In this document: positions 25,595 through 35,197 of the stretch, piece after piece | Layout of the letters: every line of letters begins with the position of its first letter | Position numbering within the stretch: the stretch's first letter is position 1 | NCBI RefSeq assembly: GCF_017744695.1 | Contig: NZ_JAGIAS010000001.1 | Span: 124,001-188,000 of the forward strand | From: Dyadobacter sp. | GTDB lineage: Bacteria > Bacteroidota > Bacteroidia > Cytophagales > Spirosomataceae | Direction: 5' to 3' | Length of the DNA: 64,000 bases | The notes under the pieces: generated by a model | What the model saw: the letters and a program-made list of their open reading frames with translations, nothing else | The model's database searches: none | Told to the model about the DNA's origin: nothing | Position numbers and translations under genes: made by a program

Positions 25595-26373
25595 ACCTGC
25601 TAACAGAATTCCGGGTATGCTTCCTGGCCGAATCGATTAAATTAAGGCGAACTCCCCTTCTCTGGCTAAGCCTGGGTGCACCGGCCTTCGCGGTAACCGT
25701 CGCTTTTATTGCCAGCCTGAGCAGCGGGCATAAGTTCTATTACACCGGACAGAGCCCATGGACTGATTTTTCGGCACATATCCTTGTTGGCTGGGCCTTG
25801 TTTGTCTTTCCAATCTACGTGTGCCTGCAAGCCGCACTGTACTTTTCAATGGAACACCAACAGAACGGCTGGTCTTACTGGGCAACGCTTCCGATCAGCA
25901 AACAGGCATTCATCTTGTCAAAGTATAGCTGGGCCGTGCTACTGGTAGCATTAAGCCAGCTATCGTTGCTCTTCCTGATGTGGGGTGCCGGCTGGCTTTT
26001 GGCCGTTCTAAAACCGGCATATGGCTTCCAGCATTATCCCATGACATCGATGCCTGCAAAGGCCTGCGGATGGATTTTCCTATCGGGACTTACCATTCTC
26101 GCCATTCAGATACAGCTGAGCGTATTTTCCCGCAGCTTTCTGGTTCCAACAGCTACCGGGATGATCTTTATACTCGGCGGCGTTATCGCCAGAAGCCTTT
26201 CCGTCAGCATTTACTGGCCATTTCTGTGGCCAATCTCATTATTGAATAATACTCCCGATACCAACCTGTGGAAGTCGGGTTTCGCCGCCGCGGGCATTAC
26301 AGGCTTCGTGCTCATGACGATCCTTGGTACGATCCGTTTCGCCGGGAGCAAACCACGTCGTATGGGACACTGA
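25591..26373 (+). CDS. ABC-2 type permease of the adjacent ATPase
   Basis: This 260-residue integral membrane protein has six hydrophobic segments. The first lies at about 22-44 and the second at about 57-80 (ILVGWALFVFPIYVCLQAALYF in part). The phrase EHQQNGWSYWATLPISKQAFILSK is typical of lantibiotic-immunity or bacitracin-type permeases. It overlaps the ATPase gene by four bases. The pair should form one exporter. A peptide antibiotic or toxic lipid is the likely substrate, judged from the LytTR/LytS neighbours; this is inference only. Confidence 0.88.
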   Translation: MNLLTEFRVCFLAESIKLRRTPLLWLSLGAPAFAVTVAFIASLSSGHKFYYTGQSPWTDFSAHILVGWALFVFPIYVCLQAALYFSMEHQQNGWSYWATLPISKQAFILSKYSWAVLLVALSQLSLLFLMWGAGWLLAVLKPAYGFQHYPMTSMPAKACGWIFLSGLTILAIQIQLSVFSRSFLVPTATGMIFILGGVIARSLSVSIYWPFLWPISLLNNTPDTNLWKSGFAAAGITGFVLMTILGTIRFAGSKPRRMGH

Positions 26374-26408
26374 TCCCGATGAAAATTGTATAACATAAAT
26401 AGCAATCA

Positions 26409-26432
26409 GGCACATGAATGGTGCCGTGTTTT
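26409..26432 (+). terminator. Weak hairpin terminator after the ABC permease gene
   Basis: Arms GGCAC (26409-26413) and GTGCC (26421-26425) are followed by GTGTTTTGTT. The stem is only five pairs, so this is a modest call. It lies 36 bases after the permease stop and 70 bases before the haemoglobin gene. Confidence 0.35.
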
Positions 26433-26494
26433 GTTACATTTACGGCGCGCCGATCCCGGAATCGGTGTACCAGAATTGTCCCCAATAACCTGCC

Positions 26495-26971
26495 ATGACT
26501 CCAAACACCTCAATCCCCACGTTATTTGACTGGGCGGGCGGAATGCCTGTTTTCGAAAAACTGACCGGTTTATTCTATCAAAAAGTCCTGCAAGACCCGC
26601 TTTTGGAACCGGTCTTCAAACATATGTCGCCCGATCATCAAATACACGTGGCGCATTTTATTGCCGAAGTAATGGGTGGCCCCGAGTGGTATAGCACGTC
26701 AGAAGGCAGTCATTTCAAAATGGTTCAAAAACATTTGGCCAAACACCTTACCGAGCAACACCGTCAACGCTGGGTTTCGTTACTTCTGGAAACAGCCGAT
26801 GAGATCCATCTGCCCGATGATCCGGAGTTCCGCTCCGCATTCATTGCCTACATCGAATGGGGCACACGGATCGCGGTCATGAACTCAAATAACGATACCC
26901 TCCAAATGAGCCCGGACGAACCGATGCCTAAATGGGGCTGGGGCGTGCCCGGAGGCCCCTACCTGGGATAA
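26495..26971 (+). CDS. Group II truncated haemoglobin
   Basis: This is a 158-residue globin of the short 2-on-2 type. It reads TLFDWAGGMPVFEKLTGLFYQKV (helices A-B, read in part) with DPLLEPVF and an Ala/Gly-rich GGPEWYS turn. The proximal haem ligand is probably His80 (MVQKHL), with Trp93 (QRWVSLL) at the G8 position that marks group II. A C-terminal extension ends WGWGVPGGPYLG, as is common in Bacteroidota members. These proteins bind oxygen or nitric oxide or handle peroxide. It is a single gene convergent with the FtsX permease gene, with only 12 bases between the stops. Confidence 0.9.
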   Translation: MTPNTSIPTLFDWAGGMPVFEKLTGLFYQKVLQDPLLEPVFKHMSPDHQIHVAHFIAEVMGGPEWYSTSEGSHFKMVQKHLAKHLTEQHRQRWVSLLLETADEIHLPDDPEFRSAFIAYIEWGTRIAVMNSNNDTLQMSPDEPMPKWGWGVPGGPYLG

Positions 26972-26983
26972 ATCGGGGATTAT

Positions 26984-29452
26984 TTATTCGCTCTTCAGAC
27001 TTTTCACCGGGTTACTGAGTGCCGCTTTCATGCTTTGCAGGCCGATCGTCAGAAGCGTCAGACCGAGCAACAGCAATGGTGGGACCAGGAAAATAGATAC
27101 GCCCAGACCGATATGGAAGGCATAGTTGTCGAGCCAGGCTTTGGCTGCGAAGTACACCACGGGTACGGCCAATATCGAGGCGAACAGGACGAGTTTTACG
27201 AAATCTTTTGAAATGAGGATCAGCAAACCGCCAATGGTGGCGCCCAGCACTTTTCGGATGCCGATTTCCTTCGTCCGCAACCGGATGACAAAGCTCGATA
27301 ACCCCAGCAGGCCCATACACGCTACCACGATGGCAAGGACAGCGAAAAGCCCGAAAACATTACCCAATCGCTGATCGGCCTGGTATTGTTTGTTGAAATA
27401 TTCGTCCAGAAAAAAGTACTCGAATGGGTTTCCGGCGAAGACCTCTTTATACAGATTCCGGATGTCGGCAAGACTTCGGACAAACTCCCCTTGCCTGACA
27501 TGCACAGAAATGTACTTCCAATCGGTGCGTGTGGGGTAATAGAACAGGATCGGGTCGTATTTTTCCTTCATCGACCGCTGATGAAAATTCTTCACCACCC
27601 CTATTACCCTGCAGGGCAATTCTCGCTGCCCCAATTTGAACTTAATATCCTGATTCACGGCCGAGGCGGCATCCGGATAGCCCAGTGCTGCGACAACCTC
27701 TTCATTAATAAGCACTTTATTGTTGTTGCTCACCTGTAACTCGGAAGAATCGGCATTCTCGAAATTCCTTCCCGCCACGAGTTGTATTTTGTATGAAGGA
27801 ATAAATTGCTCGTCTATTTCCATCAGATAAGTCGTAAAGCTCTTATCGATGCCCTGGTTGGCTCTTCGCACTGCGTTGCGGTACCTGATCGTGTGTCCCG
27901 GAATATCGGACGTCGCGGTTGTTGCCCCGATCGACGGGATATGACTGATCTCGGATTTAAAATACTGGTACTTCCTGAAAATGGTGGTGTCGTTGACCAC
28001 GGGAGCCTTTACGATCAGTATCTGGTCCTTATCATAACCGAGGTTCCCGTTCCGCATGTAATTGAATTGCTTCACCACCACAAACGTGCAGGCAATCAAA
28101 ATAATTGAAAGGGTAAACTGAAAAGATACCAGCACCCTTCGCATCGAAATACCCGAGCGCGACTGCACCATCAGGCCTTTCAGCACTTTTACAGGAAGGA
28201 AAGAAGACAGGACAAATGCGGGGTAAGCACCTACGAGCAATGCACCGGCAATAAAAACCACGAATCCCGCCGCCCAGAATCCCATTTCGCTGCCGAGGCC
28301 CGTTGAAAAGAAATTCTGACTAATTTGTTTCCCTACAAAATCGTCAAAGAACGGGCTAAACAATACGATCATCACGACCGCCACAAACAGGGATAGCATA
28401 TTGATGATCAACGACTCAAACAGAAACTGCCCGATCAGCTGCTTCTTGAATGCCCCCACCACCTTCCGCAAACCGACTTCCTTCGCCCGTTCCATCGACT
28501 TCGCGGTGGAGAGGTTGATGTAATTGATCCAGGCGATCAGCAAAATAAATACGCCGATAACGCCCAGAAAGTACACTTCTTTCCGGCTGCCATTGGCTTC
28601 CGCTTCGTGGAGATAGTTGGAGTTGAGATGGATGTCCGTCAACGGTTGCATGGCGAAGCTGCACCGGAAGTTGAGCTCCTTCATTTTTGCCCCGAGGTAT
28701 TTGTTGATGAATGCAGGAAATTTCGCCTCCACCTTTCTGGGATCCGTGCCGGGCGCCAGGAGCACATAGTTATAAAATTCCGGCCAGGTCCATTCCTGAA
28801 AGCCCCATTCATGTCCTACCGTCTCGAAAGAAATCAGCATATCGAACTTCATATGCGAGTTTTCGGGCATATTCTTAAAAACGCCGGTCACTTTCAGGGG
28901 AATCTGGTTATTCAGCTTCAATATTTTTCCAAGCGGATTGGCTTTGCCAAAATACCTTTCGGCCGTGCGTTCCGAGATCGCGATGGCATCCTTATCGGCC
29001 AGGCAGGTCTGGGGGTCACCCAAAATGAGCGGGTAGTTGAAAATTTTGAAGAAGGACTTGTCTGCGATGAAAATGCTGCTTTCATTGAATGTCTTCGGCT
29101 CGGCACGTCCCACGGTATACGACATCGTAGAAGCATTCATAAATAACGACACACTCACAATGCGCACATAATCCAGTACCTCCGGGAAATCAGCCTTCAT
29201 GGCCGGACCCAGTGCCGGGTGGTTGGTCGCTGTGGTGGGAACGTCGGCCATACTGCCCGAGTAGGATATCGGAACCCGGTAAATATTGGCTGCCTGGGGA
29301 TTGAACCGGTCGTAGCTATTTTCGAAATATACGTATTGGAATACAAAAAAGCAGGCAGCCATCCCCAGCGCCAGACCCAAAATGTTAATCGCAGAAAAAG
29401 CCTTGTTTCTCCACAAATTCCGACGCGCAATTTTGAAATAATTACTGATCAT
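26984..29452 (-). CDS. FtsX/MacB-type ABC permease with two permease domains
   Basis: This 822-residue membrane protein follows the common Bacteroidota layout. An N-terminal helix (about 20-42, AINILGLALGMAACFFVF) precedes a large MacB periplasmic domain. The first FtsX domain has three helices (about 290-430, with AKSMERAKEVGLRKVVGA). A second periplasmic domain and a final FtsX domain (about 690-822, LRTKEIGIRKVLGATIGGL) complete it. No ATPase gene adjoins it, so its partner is elsewhere. Such proteins drive lipoprotein or peptide export or extrude antibiotics by mechanotransmission. The gene is divergent from the second sigma factor; the 263-base gap holds the sigma promoter candidate and nothing else clear. 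Confidence 0.92.
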   Translation of the reverse strand: MISNYFKIARRNLWRNKAFSAINILGLALGMAACFFVFQYVYFENSYDRFNPQAANIYRVPISYSGSMADVPTTATNHPALGPAMKADFPEVLDYVRIVSVSLFMNASTMSYTVGRAEPKTFNESSIFIADKSFFKIFNYPLILGDPQTCLADKDAIAISERTAERYFGKANPLGKILKLNNQIPLKVTGVFKNMPENSHMKFDMLISFETVGHEWGFQEWTWPEFYNYVLLAPGTDPRKVEAKFPAFINKYLGAKMKELNFRCSFAMQPLTDIHLNSNYLHEAEANGSRKEVYFLGVIGVFILLIAWINYINLSTAKSMERAKEVGLRKVVGAFKKQLIGQFLFESLIINMLSLFVAVVMIVLFSPFFDDFVGKQISQNFFSTGLGSEMGFWAAGFVVFIAGALLVGAYPAFVLSSFLPVKVLKGLMVQSRSGISMRRVLVSFQFTLSIILIACTFVVVKQFNYMRNGNLGYDKDQILIVKAPVVNDTTIFRKYQYFKSEISHIPSIGATTATSDIPGHTIRYRNAVRRANQGIDKSFTTYLMEIDEQFIPSYKIQLVAGRNFENADSSELQVSNNNKVLINEEVVAALGYPDAASAVNQDIKFKLGQRELPCRVIGVVKNFHQRSMKEKYDPILFYYPTRTDWKYISVHVRQGEFVRSLADIRNLYKEVFAGNPFEYFFLDEYFNKQYQADQRLGNVFGLFAVLAIVVACMGLLGLSSFVIRLRTKEIGIRKVLGATIGGLLILISKDFVKLVLFASILAVPVVYFAAKAWLDNYAFHIGLGVSIFLVPPLLLLGLTLLTIGLQSMKAALSNPVKSLKSE

Positions 29453-29674
29453 ATCATGGCTGGTTTATAGGATGGGCAAATGGAATTATTGCGTTGCCTG
29501 CAAAAGTCGCACCGGGAAGAAAACCAAATTCAACCCATTAAATATCAATGCATTAATTACAAAATTAGTCAGATTTAATGTTCAAAAGCGGACACATTCG
29601 TTCAGTTTCAGGGAATGACAAAAACTTGATTGACTTATCAGCGGGATAAAATGTGAATATCGAACCAAAAAATA

Positions 29675-29682
29675 TAACTTTG
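29675..29682 (+). promoter_or_regulatory. Candidate -7 promoter element of the second ECF sigma gene
   Basis: TAACTTTG matches TAnnTTTG and lies 33 bases before the sigma gene start. No TTG is seen at the usual -33 spacing. The position in the divergent gap fits the first gene of the second sigma/FecR/SusCD locus. Confidence 0.4.
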
Positions 29683-29715
29683 TCAAAAATGTAAACTTGA
29701 CACCTCTTCACTAAA

Positions 29716-30294
29716 ATGCCGGATAGCGCACGAGTTTCTGACCAGCAATTGCTGGACGCACTATGCTCCGGGCACGAATGGGCCTTTACCGCTATTTACG
29801 ACGAGTATTGGTACCCGATGTACAAAGCCGCATTCCACAAACTCGGGCAGCGGCACATTGCGGAAGAGATCGTGCAGGACATCTTTACCCGCCTGTGGAA
29901 CGAGCGCGCGAACCTGCGTACCACGACGTTGAACTACTATCTTTTTTCCGCCGTGCGGTTCGAGGTCATCGATCACATTCGCAAAGCCGGGCCAAGAAGC
30001 CGGTACCTGGCCTATTACCAGACATTTGCAAGCCAGCACGAGCACTATACCGAAGACGAGGTTGCCTACAACGAACTGCTGCGCAACATTGACGAAGGAC
30101 TCAAACCCTTTCCCGCCAAAACGAGGGAAATATTCAAACTCAGCCGGGTCGAAAGCTGGACGGTCGCCCAGATCGCAGAATTCATGAATTTATCCGAAAA
30201 GACGGTCGAGTATCACCTGGGCAAGGCCTCCAAGGCCGTCCGCGAGTACCTGAACGAAACCCTGCTCCTGCTGCTCCTCAGCATTTTTTCCTGA
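29716..30294 (+). CDS. ECF RNA polymerase sigma-70 factor (second locus)
   Basis: This is a 192-residue ECF sigma factor. Region 2 lies at about 20-90 (WAFTAIYDEYWYPMYKAAFHK and the EEIVQDIFTRLWNER core-binding motif). Region 4 lies at about 125-180 (FPAKTREIFKLSRVESWTVAQIA with helix-turn-helix LSEKTVEYHLGKASKAVREY, given in part). The tail is hydrophobic (LLLLLLSIFS). It resembles the sigma factor at 5083-5676 in plan but differs in sequence. FecR follows after 161 bases, and it should transcribe that locus when SusC signals. Confidence 0.94.
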   Translation: MPDSARVSDQQLLDALCSGHEWAFTAIYDEYWYPMYKAAFHKLGQRHIAEEIVQDIFTRLWNERANLRTTTLNYYLFSAVRFEVIDHIRKAGPRSRYLAYYQTFASQHEHYTEDEVAYNELLRNIDEGLKPFPAKTREIFKLSRVESWTVAQIAEFMNLSEKTVEYHLGKASKAVREYLNETLLLLLLSIFS

Positions 30295-30455
30295 CCACCC
30301 GGATGTTGTATTTTTCAAGGAATTTTTCTTCCAAAACCCATATTTCACATAAACTTTTCAAGTTATTTTAAAAACATTCAGGGACAACCGCCGACCTGTA
30401 CGGTTTAGAGGTTGAATCAGACAAATGCATTCTGAGCCAGTCACCCCCTGAACCT

Positions 30456-31520
30456 ATGAGTTACGACGAGATTGAAAACCTGCTTTTGAAGTACCGCGAG
30501 GGAAAATGTACTCCCGCGGAAAAAGACCGCATCCACGCCTGGTACGACCAGGTGCAAAGCGGCGTACCGCAAACCGAACTCTCGGACACCGAAAAATCGG
30601 TCCTGAAAGCCCGGATGTGGAGCGCCATCCAACACGAAAGAAAAGCGTCCGGAAGGGCCAAACCATTTTTGCCACGCCTGTCGCCCATCGCCGTGCGCAT
30701 GTTTGCCTCGGTGGCTGCGGTGCTCGTTGTCTCGCTGTCGTTGTTTTACTTTTTCTCCAATAAACCTGCTCCGGAAGCGGTCGCAGACGACGCATTACTG
30801 CTGGAAGCCGATCAGGCAGCCCTGGTTTCCACTGCTAACAACACGGCCCGGCCCATGCGTATCCAATTGGGTGATAGCAGCGAAGTAACCCTCGCCCCCG
30901 GGGCTGGGCTCACCTACCCCCGTAATTTTTCAGCCACGAAACGCGAGGTGCAACTCACAGGCGACGCGTTTTTCAATATCACCAAGGACAGCCATCGCCC
31001 GTTTTTCGTGTATAGCGGAAAGCTCGTGACCCGCGTGCTGGGGACGAGTTTCTGGGTGAAAGAAGGCGGAGAAGAGCGTCAAATGCAAGTTGAAGTGGTG
31101 TGCGGAAAGGTCTCCGTGTTCGAAAACGAAAGTATCGGCACTGATGAACCGGCTTCGCAAACCAAGCACCAGTTCAATAAGGGAGTCATCCTGACCCCGA
31201 ACCAGCGCGTGACCTATTTCGAGGAAAGCGGGCATTTGATGACCAGCCTCGTCGACAAGCCGGTGCTGTTGACCGCCCACGTGGAGCTGCCTCCTGCGAT
31301 TTACAAGAACACTGCATTACCCGAAATTTTTCAGCGCCTGAAAGATGCCTACGGTGTAGATATCGTGGTATCCGGCGATGCAGTGAATGAATGTACGTTT
31401 ACCGGTGACCTTACCAATATGTCGCTGTTCGAGCAGCTCGACCTGATTTGCCAGTCCAACGACGGTTCTTACCAGGTCCAGGGGACGCGCATCCTGATTT
31501 CGGCGGCCGGCTGCAAGTAA
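30456..31520 (+). CDS. FecR-family anti-sigma factor (second locus)
   Basis: This 354-residue protein has a cytoplasmic N-terminal region (1-75) with YREGKCTPAEKDRIHAWYDQ, one transmembrane helix (about 80-102, VRMFASVAAVLVVSLSLFYF), then the periplasmic FecR domain (about 135-225, LGDSSEVTLAPGAGLTYP and GDAFFNITKDS). A C-terminal DUF4974-type domain (about 285-354) reads TALPEIFQRLKDAYGVDIVV and ends AAGCK. It pairs with the sigma factor just upstream and with the STN domain of the downstream SusC. Since that SusC is frameshifted, the signalling chain may be broken in this genome. Confidence 0.94.
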   Translation: MSYDEIENLLLKYREGKCTPAEKDRIHAWYDQVQSGVPQTELSDTEKSVLKARMWSAIQHERKASGRAKPFLPRLSPIAVRMFASVAAVLVVSLSLFYFFSNKPAPEAVADDALLLEADQAALVSTANNTARPMRIQLGDSSEVTLAPGAGLTYPRNFSATKREVQLTGDAFFNITKDSHRPFFVYSGKLVTRVLGTSFWVKEGGEERQMQVEVVCGKVSVFENESIGTDEPASQTKHQFNKGVILTPNQRVTYFEESGHLMTSLVDKPVLLTAHVELPPAIYKNTALPEIFQRLKDAYGVDIVVSGDAVNECTFTGDLTNMSLFEQLDLICQSNDGSYQVQGTRILISAAGCK

Positions 31521-31545
31521 TTTTTATTTAACCTAAATACTGCCT

Positions 31546-31658
31546 ATGCATTAAAACCTGTCCCGAAGTCAAAAAAGAAACCGGCAGAAAGCTACCCTGC
31601 CGGTCAGTACTTTCCTGCTGCCGGAAATCCGCCAAGATGCGGCAGCGGGGTATTCATT
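31546..31658 (+). promoter_or_regulatory. Putative structured leader RNA upstream of susC (copy B)
   Basis: Starting 25 bases after the FecR stop there is a start-stop mini-ORF ATGCATTAA (31546-31554). AAAAAAG begins at 31571. Stem 1 has eight perfect pairs (31580-31587 with 31597-31604). Stem 2 has six pairs (31618-31623 with 31640-31645). GAAATCC (31624-31630) directly follows the first arm of stem 2, and GGGGTATTCATT (31647-31658) directly follows the second. The first arm of stem 1 can instead pair with 31618-31624, which would break both stems. The order matches copy A (3814-3920), while the stem sequences differ in a way that keeps pairing. SusC starts 25 bases later. Confidence 0.55.
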
Positions 31659-31682
31659 AGTTATAAAAAACCTTTCTAAACT

Positions 31683-34600
31683 ATGAAAAAAAACCGATAC
31701 CGAAAAAACCGGGCGTCGCTTTGCTTGCTCATGAAAATTTCTTTAGCCCAGCTTATCTTTTCAATCGTCTTTTCCAGCCTCACCTACGCGGCGCACGTCA
31801 GCAAGGCGCAGGAGGTCCTGGAACGGACCGTGACGCTCCACGCCGACAAGGTGGAACTGGCGACGGTACTCGACCAGCTGGAGCAGAAAGCAAACGTAAA
31901 ATTTGTGTACAGCAACAAGGCAATCCGCGCCGAGCGTCCGGTAGCGATCCATGTCGTCAACCAGAAACTGGCGGCGGCATTGCAAACCTTGCTGGCACCT
32001 CTTCAGATTTCCTACCAGGTTACCCCATCGGGGCGCATCCTGCTTAAAGCCAGCAAGGAACTGCAAACCAAAAGTACCGGGCTACTCTCCATACAAATGC
32101 GGGATATGCTCGCGCAGGTGCTGAAAGGCAAGGTAAGCGACGAACACGGCGACGGCCTCCCGGGCGTAAGCGTACGCCTGAAAGGGACCCAGCTGGGTAC
32201 ACTGACGGACGCTTCCGGTAATTTCGAATTTGAAGTGAGCAACCTGGAAGCCGTACTGGTATTCAGCTTTGTAGGCTATAAAACGCAGGAAGTTGCAGCG
32301 GGCGACAGGGCGGTGATCAACATATCGATGGTTCCGGACGATAAATCGCTGAACGAGGTGGTCGTGATCGGTTACGGAAGCTCGCGAAAGCAGGACGTGG
32401 TAGGCTCCGTGGATATTGTTTCCTCAAAAGATGCCGGCGCCACTACCGCCACCAACCCTTCGCAGTTGCTGATCGGAAAATCGGCGGGTGTGCAGGTGTT
32501 GCAATCGAACGGAACGCCGGGCTCCGATGCCCAGATCCTCATCCGCGGAACCGGTTCTTTCACAGGGGTTGATCCATTGTATGTGATTGATGGTATCCAG
32601 GGCAGCAAAACGATGTTCAATACGCTTGCTACGCAGGATATTGAAAACATCACAATCCTTAAAGACGCCTCATCCACAGCCATTTATGGTTCTGCCGCAG
32701 CCAACGGCGTGGTCATTATCACTACCAAAAGAGGCAAATCGGGCGCACCGCGTATCAATTTCAATACCCAATGGGGCGTTGCCAAGGCCTGGAAGACGCT
32801 GGATTTGCTGAATGCTTCGCAGTACATCGACCTGCTGAAAGATTTCGCCGCCACCACCAATTCATCCCTGCCCGCCAAGTTCAATACTCCGGACGTGACC
32901 ACCGACCGTACCGACTGGCAGAAAGAGATATTCAGATCCGCCCTCGTATCGCAAAACGACCTGAACATCAATGGTGGTAGCGAAAAAGTAGCTTACAGTT
33001 TCTCATTGGGATATATCAAACAGCAGGCCATTGTCAGGAACTTCGCCAACAGCAGGCTGAATTCACGTTTTGCACTGGACGAAACCCTGGGCCGCTTTCA
33101 TTTGGGACAAAGCCTGAATATCCGTTATACCAAAGATGACGGACAGCTGGCCAGCATTCCGACGCGGTGTATTATGCGCCTTACAAGCCGATCTACGACG
33201 CGAATATCCCTGGCGGTTACTCCAACACCACCAACGTCGACGATTTCAGCAATGGTAACAACCCGCTCGCGGCCATTAACCTGAACCACCCCATCAATAC
33301 CGGTTTTGTGTTCTTCCCGCAGGTTTTTGCAGAAGTGGATATCATTTCCGGATTGCGGTTCCGCACGCAGCTTTCGGCCGAAATCGGCGGAGGCAAGAAT
33401 CGCAGCTACCAATATGGCTACACGGGGGGTAACAACCTGACCAATCCGCAACAGGCTACATTGGGTTTCAGCAACTATTCGTTTTACACGCTTGAAAACT
33501 ATTTTTCCTACAATAAGGTATTTGGCCAACACAGTGTTTCGGCCACGCTCGGTAACAGCTACCTCGATCCGGGAAATTCTTCGGGCCTGAATGCAACCGG
33601 TACCAAAATTCCGAACGACGCCATTCAGAACATCAGTGTAGCGCAGTCACAAGCCGTTACGGGTTCCACCTACGGTTATGCACGCTCGTCGGTGATCTCC
33701 TATTTTGCACGTTTGGGCTATACTTTCGACGACAAATACATCCTTACGGGAAGCTTCCGTCGCGACGGTGCTTCGAACTTCGGGGCCAACAACCGTTTCG
33801 GGAATTTCTACGGATTGGGTGTTGCGTGGCGCTTTGTGGATGAAGAGTTTGTCAAAAATGGCCTGAATTTCCTGAGCGACGGCAAGGTACGGTTCGGATT
33901 GGGTAGAACCGGAAATAACTCGATCCCGACTACCGGCGTAACGTCCGTACTGACTTACAGCGGCAGTCCTAACGGTAACCTGGTTTACTCGTTAGGAACC
34001 AATGAGGGTTTCAATCCGGGTACTACCATTAATACGCTGTCTAACCCGAATATCCGCTGGGAATCGACAGATCAGACCAACATTGGCCTCGACCTCGGGT
34101 TTCTCAACAACCGCTTGAATGTTACCGTTGACTGGTATAACCGCAAAAGCTCCGGTTTGCTGGTAAGCGTACCCGTTTCAGGAAGTACGGGAGCCTCGGC
34201 TAGCGGCGGGCAACCCAGCAAATACGCCAATGCGGCGAGTGCCCAAAACAAGGGCGTAGAGTTTTCGGTCGGTTACCGCGATCAGGCCCGGGGCGGGTTC
34301 CAGTATAATATGAGTGCGAACCTGGCCTACAATAAAAACATCGTCAACTCCCTTGGAAGCGAGTTTGCCGCGCCCATTCAGGCGGGGGCATTCAGCAACC
34401 TCCCTGCATTCACTTACACAGCTGCGGGTTCGGCGATCGGATCGTTCTTCGGCTATGAAGTATCTCACGTAGCGAAAGACCAGGCGGAAATCGACGCATT
34501 GAATGCCAAAGCGGCCGAGCAGACAGGCGATGCCACCACCAAGTACCAGGCGGGCCTCCTTCCCGGAGACTTTATTTTCAAAGACCTGGATGGCGACGGC

Positions 34601-35167
34601 AAGGTGACTTCCACCGACCAGAAGATCCTGGGTAACCCTATCCCGAAAATCGTATACGGTTTCAATGCGGGTGTGAATTACAAAGGCTTCGATCTGAATG
34701 TGGTCGTTTCGGGTGTTTCCGGTCTGAAAATTGTGAATGCATTTAAGTTCGTGACTGAAAATGAATCCACGGGCCACAATGCTTCTACCGAAATCCTGAA
34801 AAGATGGCGCAAGGCCGGCGATGTGGCCGAACTTCCGCGTGCGGGACAGAGCGCAACGGGCGATGGTAACCTGCGTCCCTCCGATTGGTGGCTCGAAAAC
34901 GGTGCTTACCTGCGCCTTCGTAACGTGACGCTGGGCTACACCCTGCCCCAGGGCGTGATCGAAGGCATTGGCGGCGGCAAGGTGTTCAAGAGCATCCGCG
35001 TGTATGCGGCGGCACAAAACCTTTTGACCTTTACCAAATACAAAGGCTATGACCCGGAGGTAAGCACCCAGAACGGCGGCAGCTTCATCTTCTCACGCGG
35101 TATCGACGACCGTCAGCAGTTGCCGCAGCCAAGAACGTTGCTTTGCGGCTTGCAGCTTGGGTTTTAA
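31683..35167 (+). pseudogene. SusC/RagA-family TonB-dependent transporter, frameshifted
   Basis: Two overlapping reading frames make one SusC of about 1160 residues. The first (31683 on) has a signal peptide, an STN domain (about 46-125), a carboxypeptidase-like domain (about 150-220), the NEVVVIGYGSSRKQ box and the plug, and reads correctly to GQLASIP near 33160. It then turns into nonsense and stops at 33284. The second frame picks up at DAVYYAPYKPIYD near 33161 and continues through the barrel to the aromatic end LQLGF at 35167. One base is missing around 33153-33162; restoring it gives SIP-DAVYY. I see no slippery heptamer, so programmed frameshifting is unlikely. A sequencing error and a real recent mutation are both possible. 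SusD is intact downstream. Confidence 0.85.
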
Positions 35168-35197
35168 TGGTTAGAAGAAAACTTACTTGAAGTGAAC

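Noticed and set aside
33150-33170. Programmed ribosomal frameshift in the second SusC
   Set aside because: There is no slippery heptamer or downstream pseudoknot that I can see, and SusC genes are not known to use frameshifting. A missing base is the simpler reading.
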